A stretch of 64,000 nucleotides of DNA from LD21 sp963715785 (GCA_963715785.1 OY970276.1:744001-808000), one strand, 5' to 3'; counted from the first letter of the stretch, positions 53,468-63,204 are shown. Numbers and translations are program-made. The notes: generated from the sequence alone by a model not told the origin.

Positions 53468-56076
53468 AATACGCTGCATACTTTCTTCCATTGCTTTGTT
53501 TTTCCGGTATCGTCATAGAGAGTAATGAAGATGATATAGATCCCGGTTCTGACAATTGAACCATCATCAGCAGTACCGTCCCATGAGATTGATGCCTGAT
53601 TCCCCGCAAGTAAGTTGGAAACAAGTTTCCTGATATAATTTCCAGCCTCATCAAAAACTGTTACGGAAACAACATTCCCATTTCCTTTAAGATTCATCCT
53701 GACCATAAGGATATCTTCATATCCATCACAGTCAGGAGAGATTTTTGTGGAAGAAAGAGTCAGCTCATCATCGGTTGGAGGCATTTCCGAATAAACTGAA
53801 TTAGTAGCGCCGGGAGTGCCCCATCCTGAGCTCCCGGAAGCAGAATGCCAGTTAGCGGCTTCAGAACTATTTGCAGGATCTGTCTTTTCAAGAGAAACGC
53901 CCTCAGCGGAGGAAAGAAGAGTGAATTGCATGCTATCATCGTATGAAAACTCATCAATCATGTCGAGCTCCCGGTTATAAAGTAACAGATGCCCCTTATC
54001 GTCAGGCATCGATGGCATCGAAGCTGTCACGAAAACATGCTCAGGATCTCCTGATGTATATCTTTCCGCCACTTTCCCCGGATCGGTTGTGAAGGCATAA
54101 TATTCCCCGGGCAAAATACATCGCTCTTCATCAGAAACATACGAGGCCTGTGATTTGCTTCCAGTCGCATCATTCATGGAAAAAATCATCAGGCGTGAGG
54201 CATCGATCACTTTCCCCGATCCATTATAAAGCTCCAGGTAATCGGGATCACCAGGCAGGGGATTGAAGAGGATCTCATTGAACATGATATCACCCCTATC
54301 CGCCATTTCAGCCAGACCGAATCTGAATTCACATTTCTGCATCGGATTCCCTGCAAAATCTAAGATGTCACCGGAAATATAAAGATCGTAAAGCTCATTC
54401 CTTTTAACAGGTTCATCAAGTCTGACAGTATACTTTCGGCAAAGAGGATCATCCGGCAATAGTGAGCTTATCTGTTTTTCTCCGATTTTGATGTTTTTGA
54501 TTTTCCCGGAAAGATTAAAAACCGGTTCTGAGAACCGGATATGGATATTTGCACTATCAGCTGCAAAAACATTCAGGATCCCATAAAATGATCTGTCAGG
54601 ATTTGTTTGAGAGGACGAATTGGCATATCCCGGAGTGCCGCCTTTTTTCGATCCGGAGGCTTTCCAGTTCTCTGCATCATAAAACGGGAAATGAGTATCA
54701 ATCATTTCAAGAGACCATCCGCCATCAGATTTTAAATCATCTTTATACCATGATGAAGAATATTCAACTCCATGGATCAGATAACCGGTACTGTCGGATA
54801 TATATAACAATCTGCCATTATCTGTAAGCGAAGGAAACTGGTTCAGTCCAATCACATTTCCGTAGCATTTAAAAAGCGCAGTGTCCTGTGATGAGCAAAG
54901 AATCACGATTCCGGAAGGGGGAATGAATGATTCAGGGAATACTGTATTCTGACTTTCGGTTGAGAGCGACCAGCCTTTAAGATTGAAAGAGAAAGAGGAG
55001 GTATTCGTCAGTTCAATATATTCTTTACCCGGCAGCGCCACTGCAGGTAACGGATGAGGCATAATCTCTGAAATCACAACGTCACCCCTTTCTGCCCACA
55101 CCGGAGTAAAAACCATGCTGATGTTTTGAGAACAGTTTCCTGATTTGTCACATAGTTTCTTAAAGATCAGTCTGTTTTCTGATCTGTTAAGGAATGGCTT
55201 TGGAAACTCAATATTATACACCAGGTTTCCCCTTCTCAATATTGAAGAAGGGCTGTCAGCTTCGCTGTCTAATGATATATTTTCAGCGGCCATAATCTCA
55301 TCTGTGGGTTCTTCATTGAGAGTGATATCAACAGAGTTTCTGCCAGTGAGAGTATATCCTGTTATAACCGGAGCTTCCGTGTCTTCATGGAATACTCCTT
55401 CTATCTTTATATCATCGAGCCACAGGAGCTGATCCTTTGTTGAAGAGTACCTGTAATAAATCCCGAACCACTCCTGTCCGAATAATTCATTATCCGTACC
55501 CCCGGCTGCTCCTTTCAGCTCTCCGGAGATACTGTATACCGAGACATTCCAGATTCCCTCCCGTGATCGTTCTATCGCAATGTTCACTGCCTGGCTCATT
55601 CCAATATCTGTCTGCCAGTTAACCGGACAGGTAACCACTGTTGTCACCTGCCTGTCATTTATTTTCCACAAACGCAGGGTATCATCCGATCCGGTCAGGT
55701 TCACACCAACGGCAAATCCTCTTGTACCGCCGTCGGAAGACATATTCTCAGGTCCGGTATCAGATATCAGGAAGACCGACCAGTTGTTTAAAGATGACGG
55801 ATCATAGCCATACTTAACAAGAAATGACCATCGGGTTACGCCTTCTGAAGGATGAAGGGTATTAATGGGAAGTCCAATCCGGTCAATGCCTGCGTCAGGA
55901 TTATCAAATGCATGATGCAATGAATATCTTCCTGAAAGGCTTTCCGCAGTGTCAGCTTTCCATCGGGCTTCAGGGCTCTGAAACCAGCTGAGCGTTGTTC
56001 CGGATTCAAAATTTTCCACGATCTGGCCAAATGCCGGCACAGGCATTAACAAAGCCAGCAAAATAACTTTTTTCAT
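53461..56076 (-). CDS. Secreted lamin-tail-domain protein with FlgD-like C-terminus
   Basis: About 871 residues starting at MKKVILLALLMPVPAFGQ, a good signal peptide; an upstream start at 56142 would spoil it. A concanavalin-like N-terminal region (about 20-230) is followed by two lamin-tail domains (DVVISEIMPHPLPAVALPG and DIMFNEILFNPLPGDPDYLE), Ig-like segments and a FlgD-like domain (VTVFDEAGNYIRKLVSNLLA, SWDGTADDG, GIYIIFITLYDDTGK). Such proteins are exported and often cell-surface or gliding-type secretion substrates. The last codons and stop lie inside the hexamer array, so the extreme C-terminus may have been reshaped. Confidence 0.85.
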   Translation of the reverse strand: MKKVILLALLMPVPAFGQIVENFESGTTLSWFQSPEARWKADTAESLSGRYSLHHAFDNPDAGIDRIGLPINTLHPSEGVTRWSFLVKYGYDPSSLNNWSVFLISDTGPENMSSDGGTRGFAVGVNLTGSDDTLRLWKINDRQVTTVVTCPVNWQTDIGMSQAVNIAIERSREGIWNVSVYSISGELKGAAGGTDNELFGQEWFGIYYRYSSTKDQLLWLDDIKIEGVFHEDTEAPVITGYTLTGRNSVDITLNEEPTDEIMAAENISLDSEADSPSSILRRGNLVYNIEFPKPFLNRSENRLIFKKLCDKSGNCSQNISMVFTPVWAERGDVVISEIMPHPLPAVALPGKEYIELTNTSSFSFNLKGWSLSTESQNTVFPESFIPPSGIVILCSSQDTALFKCYGNVIGLNQFPSLTDNGRLLYISDSTGYLIHGVEYSSSWYKDDLKSDGGWSLEMIDTHFPFYDAENWKASGSKKGGTPGYANSSSQTNPDRSFYGILNVFAADSANIHIRFSEPVFNLSGKIKNIKIGEKQISSLLPDDPLCRKYTVRLDEPVKRNELYDLYISGDILDFAGNPMQKCEFRFGLAEMADRGDIMFNEILFNPLPGDPDYLELYNGSGKVIDASRLMIFSMNDATGSKSQASYVSDEERCILPGEYYAFTTDPGKVAERYTSGDPEHVFVTASMPSMPDDKGHLLLYNRELDMIDEFSYDDSMQFTLLSSAEGVSLEKTDPANSSEAANWHSASGSSGWGTPGATNSVYSEMPPTDDELTLSSTKISPDCDGYEDILMVRMNLKGNGNVVSVTVFDEAGNYIRKLVSNLLAGNQASISWDGTADDGSIVRTGIYIIFITLYDDTGKTKQWKKVCSVLR

Positions 56077-56169
56077 GCAGCGGGACAGTTTGGAAAAAAA
56101 AGTTAATTTTGACAGTTTTAATATCAAAGTAAATTTAAACAATAACTTAACTTATTCCAAACAAAAGAA

Positions 56170-57159
56170 ATGAAAACAGCTGTTGTAGGAGCCACCGGGA
56201 TGGTTGGCAGGACAATGATGAAAGTACTTGAGGAGAGAAATTTTCCCATAACGCAATTGCTCCCTGCTGCGTCTGAAAAATCTGTAGGCAAAGAGATTAT
56301 TTTCAGGGGAAAGCCGGTTAAGGTTATGAGTGTAATGGAAGCGGTGGAAGCAAAACCTGAATTCGCCATTTTCTCCGCAGGTGCCTCAACATCAAGTGAC
56401 TGGGCTCCTATATTTGCAAAAAACGGCACTGTTGTTATTGATAATTCTTCATATTGGCGAATGGACAAGAATATTCCCCTTGTTGTACCGGAAATAAACA
56501 GTCATGTTATAAAAAAGGGCGACAGGATAATTGCCAATCCCAACTGTTCTACCATTCAGATGGTAATGGCTCTGGCTCCCCTTCACAGGAAATACAAGAT
56601 CAGGCGTCTTGTTGTCGCAACATATCAGTCTGTGACAGGCACCGGCGTAAAAGCTGTTGCCCAGATGGAGAATGAGAGAGCAGGTATAACCGGAGATATG
56701 GCGTATGCTTACCAGATCGATAAGAACTGTTTCCCTCACGGCGGCACTTTCCAGGCAGACGGCTATACGACGGAAGAACAGAAACTTATTGATGAAACCC
56801 GCAAAATACTTGAAGATCAGACTATCCAGGTAACGGCAACAGTGGTAAGGATCCCGGTTGTCGGAGGACATTCAGAAGCTGTAAATATTGAGTTTGAAAA
56901 TGATTTCAGAATTGAAGACGTGGTAAAGCTGGTCGGCGAATTTCCAGGAGTGGTGGTTTATGACAATCCTGCTGAGAACAAATACCCGATGCCGATTCTT
57001 GCACATAACAAGGATGAGGTATTTGTCGGAAGGATAAGAAGGGATCTGTCGAAAGAGAAATGTCTCAACCTCTGGATCGTTTCCGATAATATCCGTAAAG
57101 GTGCTGCAACAAATGCAGTCCAGATTGCTGAATATATGGCAGCAAATAAATTATACTAG
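56170..57159 (+). CDS. asd: Aspartate-semialdehyde dehydrogenase
   Basis: 329 residues. Reduces aspartyl phosphate to aspartate semialdehyde with NADPH for lysine/DAP, threonine and methionine. NADP loop VGATGMVGRTMMKVL (about 6-20), catalytic Cys in IIANPNCSTIQMVMALAPLH (about 125-145), active-site His in VVGGHSEAVNIEFE, and GRIRRDLS. Length is normal for the bacterial enzyme. Stands alone, transcribed away from the lamin-tail gene. Confidence 0.96.
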   Translation: MKTAVVGATGMVGRTMMKVLEERNFPITQLLPAASEKSVGKEIIFRGKPVKVMSVMEAVEAKPEFAIFSAGASTSSDWAPIFAKNGTVVIDNSSYWRMDKNIPLVVPEINSHVIKKGDRIIANPNCSTIQMVMALAPLHRKYKIRRLVVATYQSVTGTGVKAVAQMENERAGITGDMAYAYQIDKNCFPHGGTFQADGYTTEEQKLIDETRKILEDQTIQVTATVVRIPVVGGHSEAVNIEFENDFRIEDVVKLVGEFPGVVVYDNPAENKYPMPILAHNKDEVFVGRIRRDLSKEKCLNLWIVSDNIRKGAATNAVQIAEYMAANKLY

Positions 57160-57205
57160 TCTTTACCTACGCAGAGTTCGCAAAGTCTCAGGCGCTCCCG
57201 GTGTA

Positions 57206-57353
57206 TCAACCCCCCAACCCCCCACATGGGGGGCTTAATCTAACTGTTCCAAACTCGACTTAAGTTTTGTTATACCCCATTAAAATTGAAGAGATTTCAA
57301 AAAAAGCTAGTAACTGAGTCCTAAGCCCCCCAAATGGGGGGTTGGGGGGTTGA
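57206..57353. repeat. MITE-like inverted-repeat element
   Basis: A 32-33-base arm at 57206-57238 (starting TCAACCCCCCAACCCCCC) is repeated inverted at 57322-57353, differing only near a central CATG/AAAT. The 83 bases between have no gene. The rest of 57160-57547 is AT-rich and shows nothing else. Possible miniature transposable element or a long stem in RNA; C6/G6 runs could form quadruplexes. Confidence 0.7.
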
Positions 57354-57547
57354 TTAAAAATTTCGCATACCCCTCTATATTATACACAGTTTTTCCTATT
57401 TATTAACTAGCTGGTAATTAAAGCTTTAATATCCATTAGCTTGATGGCTATGGGGTTATTGGAGGTGAGTTTGCAAGAATAAAATGAAAAGATGTGATGT
57501 AAGATTAGTTTTAGGGGGCAGAGGGCAAATGACAAAGCTATTTCCCG

Positions 57548-58741
57548 CTATGCTTCATACAGAAAATCATTAAACGGATACCTTTTCACGTGTATCTTCT
57601 TAACCTCTTCATATAGAAGCTTACGCAGCTCTTCGAGGTTATCTTTGGTCTTTGCAGAAATAAATACTGTCAGGTGATGCTTATCGGAAGACATCCACGT
57701 CTTTTTAAGATCAGCCAGGGAATGGTTCTCCTTCATTTCAGGAGTAAGATCAAACTCGTCCTTTTCATTAAAACTGAAAGCGTCAATTTTATTAAATACT
57801 ATTATAAGAGGCTTTTCCGATACTCCGAGATCTTTCAGGGTACTATTAACGACCTTTATCTGTTCCTCAAAGGCCGGATGCGAAATATCGACAATATGCA
57901 CCAGCAGATCGGCTTCACGCACTTCATCAAGGGTCGATTTGAATGACTCTATAAGATCGGTTGGAAGCTTACGGATAAATCCAACAGTATCCGAAAGCAG
58001 GAATGGAAGATTCCCGATTACGACTTTTCTTACTGTGGTATCAAGTGTGGCAAAAAGCTTGTCTTCAGCGAACACTTCTGATTTACTCAGAAGATTCATT
58101 ATAGTGGATTTCCCAACATTTGTGTAACCGACAAGTGCAGCCCTGATCATTTTTCCACGGTTTTTTCTCTGGGTAGCCATCTGCATGTCAATTTTCTTCA
58201 ACTGCTCCTTAAGCAAAAGAATGCGGTCCCTTATGACCCTTCTGTCAGTTTCGATTTCGGTTTCTCCCGGACCTCTGAGCCCAATACCTCCACGCTGTCT
58301 TTCGAGGTGTGTCCACATGCCTGTCAGGCGTGGAAGAAGATACTGATACTGAGCAAGTTCAACCTGTGTCCGTGCATGTGAGGTCCGCGCACGTTTAGCA
58401 AATATATCAAGTATCAGGTTCGTTCTGTCGAGGATACGGCAGCCCAGGATATCTTCAATATTTCTGAATTGACTTGGAGTAAGCTCATCATCGAAGATTG
58501 CAATATTGATTTTATTGTCGGCTATGAAAGCGGCAATCTCCTGAATTTTTCCTGATCCTATGAATGTGCGCGGGTTAGGGAGGTCAAGTTTCTGTGTGAA
58601 TCTTTTTACCGTTTCCGCGCCCGCAGTTTCAGTCAGAAATGCGAGTTCCTGGAGAAATTCATCAGCTTCGCTTTCATCCTGCCCCTGGTATACAATTCCT
58701 ATAAGCACCGCCCTTTCTATGGGTGTATTTGTATCAATCAT
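57548..58741 (-). CDS. hflX: GTPase HflX
   Basis: About 397 residues from MIDTNTPIERAVLIGIVYQG; an earlier ATG at 58783 would run through the terminator of the upstream gene. N-terminal HflX domain with the glycine-rich ERQRGGIGLRGPGETEIETD linker, then G1 GYTNVGKST, G3 DTVGFIRKLP and G4 FNKID. It binds the 50S subunit and rescues stalled or heat-damaged ribosomes. Length is normal. Confidence 0.95.
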   Translation of the reverse strand: MIDTNTPIERAVLIGIVYQGQDESEADEFLQELAFLTETAGAETVKRFTQKLDLPNPRTFIGSGKIQEIAAFIADNKINIAIFDDELTPSQFRNIEDILGCRILDRTNLILDIFAKRARTSHARTQVELAQYQYLLPRLTGMWTHLERQRGGIGLRGPGETEIETDRRVIRDRILLLKEQLKKIDMQMATQRKNRGKMIRAALVGYTNVGKSTIMNLLSKSEVFAEDKLFATLDTTVRKVVIGNLPFLLSDTVGFIRKLPTDLIESFKSTLDEVREADLLVHIVDISHPAFEEQIKVVNSTLKDLGVSEKPLIIVFNKIDAFSFNEKDEFDLTPEMKENHSLADLKKTWMSSDKHHLTVFISAKTKDNLEELRKLLYEEVKKIHVKRYPFNDFLYEA

Positions 58742-58763
58742 CAGCTGGATGAGATATAATTTT

Positions 58764-58798
58764 TTAAAAGCAGAGACGGGCACAAATTGCCCGTCTCT
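58764..58798 (-). terminator. Terminator between lipoprotein gene and hflX
   Basis: Perfect 11-bp stem (58772-58782 with 58788-58798) around a five-base loop, followed on the minus strand by a T-rich tract. It lies 38 bases after the stop of the lipoprotein gene. Confidence 0.75.
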
Positions 58799-58836
58799 TA
58801 CTATCTACAATCGTCAAAAACTTTTGTTCAAAATAT

Positions 58837-60009
58837 CTAATAAATGAAACGTCTGTCATTTTGAATTGCGCCTCTGATTGCCCCTTTCAGGGATTCGGAA
58901 CAGCGGACTATCATTTCGATATCGTTAGGAAAGGGCACTATAGAAGTTTTCGTTCTCTCGAGCTGACTTTGATTAAGTGCCTGAATATCGCCAAGGGCCC
59001 GCGATGAAATATTCTCAAAATGCGACTGGGCACCGATGGGATCCTGCTTGAGGGCCTTATTCGGATTAGCCTGAAGTACATCTATCTGACCGTCAATTCT
59101 GCAGGCTTTCGACTGCACGGTCTCAACGAGAGCACACTGGACTGTCTTGTACTTTTTCTGTTTTATGTCATTGCCTAGCGAATCACGCATAACATTTCCT
59201 TTTTTATCAAGTACATAGAAAAAGCCGTCTTCAATATCCCTTTTTATTACCGAATCGCGCTGGATGGAATTATCAGGGCTCACTGCCACATTTTTAATAG
59301 TAACATTAATAAAATAATCAAATTGTGTATTATCATTCAGATTCTGTGTATAATACTCAACCCAATCGGAGTTAAGATGTGGCAGGTCGAGCATCAGAAG
59401 CCCGTCCTCAAATTCCTTTGGAAAATTAATTCTTGAATTATTTTGAATCGAAACAAGCACTCTGCTCATACCCAGATCCTTGGCGTCCTGGATCTTCCCG
59501 TCAATTCCTTCATAATCGCCTACATATTGTTTGGCTCTGAGGTATTCTGCAAAAGCCTGTCTGTAGGATTCTTTAATGCCGCTTTTCATCAGTTCATTGC
59601 CATGGGCAAAATAGTAATCTGCAGCCTTCTGCTTTGCATTCACCATATCAGGCATATAATCGACATACTCAAAGTCGACTGATTTCCCGTTGGCATTCAG
59701 AGGTGTTACTGTTTTGACCAGCGACTGTCTGTCACCCAGAGATTTATAAAGAAGGTATATTTCATCCCAGTTATTTGGTTTCCCTTCCATTGTAAGAAAC
59801 CGGACCCTTTCCTTATCCTGGTCATTTGACACTTTATACGCCTGCACAAGTATATCAATCTGTTTTACATCCTTTGGATCTTTCCTCAAATTTTTAACAG
59901 ACTTCTGGATAGCTGCGTCATAGTTTCCTTTTTCGAGCTGTTTCTTCGATGATCCGCAACCTGCAAGCAAAATAGTTAAGATAAAAATAATCGGTGCTAT
60001 TTTTTTCAT
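58837..60009 (-). CDS. Bacteroidota lipoprotein with TPR-like N-terminus
   Basis: 390 residues; signal peptide and lipobox LLAGCGSS (Cys about 18). The first part is helical with TPR-like spacing (LEKGNYDAAIQKSVKNLRKD), later parts are mixed alpha/beta with a DNTQFDYFINVTIKNVAVSP segment. No catalytic motif. Related lipoproteins occur widely in Bacteroidota; role unknown, probably envelope maintenance. It follows the TonB-like gene with a gap of about 95 bases, so the two may be co-transcribed. Confidence 0.75.
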   Translation of the reverse strand: MKKIAPIIFILTILLAGCGSSKKQLEKGNYDAAIQKSVKNLRKDPKDVKQIDILVQAYKVSNDQDKERVRFLTMEGKPNNWDEIYLLYKSLGDRQSLVKTVTPLNANGKSVDFEYVDYMPDMVNAKQKAADYYFAHGNELMKSGIKESYRQAFAEYLRAKQYVGDYEGIDGKIQDAKDLGMSRVLVSIQNNSRINFPKEFEDGLLMLDLPHLNSDWVEYYTQNLNDNTQFDYFINVTIKNVAVSPDNSIQRDSVIKRDIEDGFFYVLDKKGNVMRDSLGNDIKQKKYKTVQCALVETVQSKACRIDGQIDVLQANPNKALKQDPIGAQSHFENISSRALGDIQALNQSQLERTKTSIVPFPNDIEMIVRCSESLKGAIRGAIQNDRRFIY

Positions 60010-60103
60010 ATGATTAAGGTTTTAATATAGGAACGGATAAAGATAAGAAAAACATTGAAAATGCAAATTTTCCTTAAGTTATCTGAAATCGTGAATTAAA
60101 AAC

Positions 60104-60892
60104 TTAAAACATGAAATTCAAAGGGATTGAATATCTTACTCTTACAGGTTCACCGCGCTGAAGTCCCGGGGCCCATTTTGGTGATTCGGATATGGCTTTC
60201 ACAGCCTCATTGTCGAGGAGCGGATCAACCCCTTTAACCACTGTAACATTGCTCACTGAGCCATCTTTTTCGACAATAAAGGTAAGAAATACTGTTCCGC
60301 GTATCTTTTTGTCGTATGCAGCCTGGGGATAACTGGTTCGCTTCATAACCCATTCGCGGAATTTATCCAGTCCTCCGCCTTTAAATGAGGGCATCACTTC
60401 GACCAGGAAAAATGGCTCATCAGTCTCGCTTCCATCCTGCCCCGACATCAGGTTATCACCTGTTCCGGTTCCGGTCACCGTGGTTTTTTCACGAGTTGTC
60501 TGATTAAGGTATTCGTCGGTAGAAAGCTGTGATTTTTCAATTGGAATGATACTGTCGACAACCATTGGTGGCACATATTTTATAATCTCATCCACATGTA
60601 ACGACTGAGGAGGCGGCGGAGGCGGCGGCACATAGATCTCTTCCCTGGGAGGCTCGAGGTTCTCCATCCTGATCTGTGCATAATGTCTGCTGCCATTCAA
60701 TACATTATCGCCATGACGAATAAACAGGAATGGAATAATTACGGCAAGGCTCACCGCCAGGGAAGCTGCTATTATTCCTGCAATAACTACGGAATTATAT
60801 TTTTTTCTGAGTTGATAAGCGCCATATTCCCTGTTCCGCGAGCGAAAAAGCAGATCATCAATATCAAGCCATCTTCTTAGATTATCGTACAT
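60104..60892 (-). CDS. TonB-family energy transducer
   Basis: 262 residues. N-terminal membrane helix at about 32-55 (VIAGIIAASLAVSLAVIIPF), proline-rich spacer (YVPPPPPPPQSLHVD) and a C-terminal TonB domain (FREWVMKRTSYPQAAYDKKI, GTVFLTFIVEKDGSVSNVTV, PKWAPGLQRGEPVRVRYSIP). It would pass proton-motive energy from ExbB/ExbD to outer-membrane transporters such as the SusC protein at 11397. No exbB or exbD is adjacent in this window. Confidence 0.93.
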   Translation of the reverse strand: MYDNLRRWLDIDDLLFRSRNREYGAYQLRKKYNSVVIAGIIAASLAVSLAVIIPFLFIRHGDNVLNGSRHYAQIRMENLEPPREEIYVPPPPPPPQSLHVDEIIKYVPPMVVDSIIPIEKSQLSTDEYLNQTTREKTTVTGTGTGDNLMSGQDGSETDEPFFLVEVMPSFKGGGLDKFREWVMKRTSYPQAAYDKKIRGTVFLTFIVEKDGSVSNVTVVKGVDPLLDNEAVKAISESPKWAPGLQRGEPVRVRYSIPLNFMF

Positions 60893-61216
60893 CGTTAACT
60901 CTAAAACAGTCTGTTGACAAGATCCCCTGCTTAAAATGACTCAAGGCGATAAATTGCAGACAGAATTCAAATATAATGACATTTAATGCCATCGGGAATG
61001 TTAATTAAAAGTAACCCGCTGATTAAATGTCCGGCAAAATTACAAAATAGTGCGTTGCTTCAATAACTAATATGTTAAGAATTTCATAATATTTAGGTGA
61101 GTGCCCGATCCCTCGCGCCTCATGCCGCATGCCTCAAACCAAAATTCAACTTTTCAATTCCTGGCAGAGACAGGTGTTTTTATATTTTTAATTTTTTCTT
61201 ACATTTACCAACTCTT
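60893..61216. other. Intergenic region before the tandem array
   Basis: No gene or RNA seen. It contains the promoter side of the TonB-like gene and an AT-rich stretch. A CTCGCGCCTCATGCCGCATG block near 61110 is GC-richer but shows no clear fold. Confidence 0.4.
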
Positions 61217-62635
61217 GGGGTTTAGCTCATCCCGATAGCTATCGGGAGGCCGGAGTGTGTGATTTAAATTTGTTCTTTTAATTATCGGGGGTTTAGCTCA
61301 TCCCGATAGCTATCGGGAGGCCGGAGTGTGTGATTTAAATTTGTTCTTTTAATTATCGGGGGTTTAGCTCATCCCGATGGATATCGGGAGGCTGGAGTGT
61401 GTGATTTAAATTTGTTCTTTTAATTATCGGGGGTTTAGCTCATCCCGATAGCTATCGGGAGGCCGGAGTGTGTGATTTAAATTTGTTCTTTTAATTATCG
61501 GGGGTTTAGCTCATCCCGATGGCTATCGGGAGGCCGGAGTGTGTGATTTAAATTTGTTCTTTTAATTATCGGGGGTTTAGCTCATCCCGATGGCTATCGG
61601 GAGGCCGGAGTGTGTGATTTAAATTTGTTCTTTTAATTATCGGGGGTTTAGCTCATCCCGATGGCTATCGGGAGGCCGGAGTGTGTGATTTAAATTTGTT
61701 CTTTTAATTATCGGGGGTTTAGCTCATCCCGATAGCTATCGGGAGGCCGGAGTGTGTGATTTAAATTTGTTCTTTTAATTATCGGGGGTTTAGCTCATCC
61801 CGATGGCTATCGGGAGGCTGGAGTGTGTGATTTAAATTTGTTCTTTTAATTATCGGGGGTTTAGCTCATCCCGATAGCTATCGGGAGGCTGGAGTGTGTG
61901 ATTTAAATTTGTTCTTTTAATTATCGGGGGTTTAGCTCATCCCGATAGCTATCGGGAGGCCGGAGTGTGTGATTTAAATTTGTTCTTTTAATTATCGGGG
62001 GTTTAGCTCATCCCGATAGCTATCGGGAGGCTGGAGTGTGTGATTTAAATTTGTTCTTTTAATTATCGGGGGTTTAGCTCATCCCGATGGCTATCGGGAG
62101 GCCGGAGTGTGTGATTTAAATTTGTTCTTTTAATTATCGGGGGTTTAGCTCATCCCGATAGCTATCGGGAGGCTGGAGTGTGTGATTTAAATTTGTTCTT
62201 TTAATTATCGGGGGTTTAGCTCATCCCGATGGCTATCGGGAGGCTGGAGTGTGTGATTTAAATTTGTTCTTTTAATTATCGGGGGTTTAGCTCATCCCGA
62301 TAGCTATCGGGAGGCCGGAGTGTGTGATTTAAATTTGTTCTTTTAATTATCGGGGGTTTAGCTCATCCCGATGGCTATTGGGAGGCTGGAGTGTGTGATT
62401 TAAATTTGTTCTTTTAATTATCGGGGGTTTAGCTCATCCCGATGGCTATCGGGAGGCTGGAGTGTGTGATTTAAATTTGTTCTTTTAATTATCGGGGGTT
62501 TAGCTCATCCCGATGGCTATCGGGAGGCTGGAGTGTGTGATTTAAATTTGTTCTTTTAATTATCGGGGGTTTAGCTCATCCCGATGGCTATCGGGAGGCT
62601 GGAGTGTGTGATTTAAATTTGTTCTTTTAATTATC
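61217..62635 (+). repeat. Twenty 71-bp tandem repeats made of tRNA-Ala 5' sequence
   Basis: The segment TTTAGCTCA starts at 61221 and recurs every 71 bases without any indel, twenty times, until the true tRNA-Ala takes the 21st place. Each unit begins with the first 14 bases of the tRNA (GGGGGTTTAGCTCA), then a palindrome CCCGATAGCTATCGGG, a GGAGTGTGTGATT piece that resembles the tRNA segment GAGCGTGTGACT, and an AT-rich part containing TAAATTTG. Copies differ almost only in the palindrome and at one C/T. The unit thus looks like a tRNA-Ala 5' half whose D-loop was replaced by a hairpin. No spacers, so not CRISPR. Confidence 0.92.
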
Positions 62636-62709
62636 GGGGGTTTAGCTCAGTTGGCTAGAGCGTGTGACTGGCAGTCACAAGGTCAGGGGTTCGATTCCCC
62701 TAATCTCCA
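62636..62709 (+). tRNA. tRNA-Ala (anticodon GGC)
   Basis: Acceptor GGGGGTT with AATCTCC includes the G3-U70 pair that marks alanine tRNAs. Anticodon stem TGTGA/TCACA with loop CTGGCAG gives GGC; T-arm CAGGGGTTCGATTCCCCTA. 74 nt, no encoded CCA. Its 5' end and leader are identical to the repeat unit, so the last repeat supplies its promoter region. Confidence 0.95.
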
Positions 62710-62720
62710 CGTTAATAATC

Positions 62721-62757
62721 AGACAGTTATAATAGGCAATTATGACTGTCTTTTTTA
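62721..62757 (+). terminator. Rho-independent terminator of tRNA-Ala
   Basis: Stem AGACAGT (62721-62727) with ACTGTCT (62745-62751), followed by a T run; 11 bases after the tRNA. Confidence 0.8.
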
Positions 62758-62775
62758 TTTGCCTCGTCGAGGTTT

Positions 62776-63204
62776 TTAATTTTCCAATAAATTCCTGAGA
62801 GTTTGAAACATCAGCTGCCAGTTCTTTTGAGAATGATCTCTTGAATCCTCATCCGGATTATTATCCTGGGTAAAATGAAGCGTTGTACCTTTACCTTTAG
62901 TAGTAAGAGTATAAACCAACCTGTGATAATTTTCTTCCTTATCGGGCACTCCGGCCAACGGACTGAAATGCGAAAGTTCAAGTGTTTTGAACGGCACTAA
63001 CCTAATGATTACGCCTTTATCCTGATAAGTTTTGCCCTCCCATACTCCTTTCCACAGTATAGGACTCCCTTCTTTCCAATCAGAGATGACTTCAGTATCA
63101 AACATATATTTCTTAATCAGACCGGGATCTGATAACGCTTCCCAGACTTTCCCGACAGGAGCATTTATTTCTATACAAACTGAAGCAACAAAACCTGTAC
63201 TCAT
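62776..63204 (-). CDS. SRPBCC / AHSA1-like domain protein
   Basis: 142 residues, start-related like domain: VCIEINAPVGKVWEALSDPG, FDTEVISDWKEGSPILWKGV, KGVIIRLVPFKTLELSHFSP and the C-terminal helix (SQKNWQLMFQTLRNLLEN). Members bind hydrophobic ligands or assist Hsp90 in eukaryotes; bacterial ones are often of unknown role. No signal peptide. Convergent with the tRNA-Ala transcript, which ends just before its 3' end. Confidence 0.88.
   Translation of the reverse strand: MSTGFVASVCIEINAPVGKVWEALSDPGLIKKYMFDTEVISDWKEGSPILWKGVWEGKTYQDKGVIIRLVPFKTLELSHFSPLAGVPDKEENYHRLVYTLTTKGKGTTLHFTQDNNPDEDSRDHSQKNWQLMFQTLRNLLEN

Noticed and set aside
53117..53518. Open frames on both strands giving long YLYLFLYL and KVKVKEKV peptides
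   Set aside because: They are translations of the in-phase hexamer array and carry no independent gene signal.
61217..62635. CRISPR array
   Set aside because: Units are contiguous 71-bp repeats without unique spacers and there are no cas genes.
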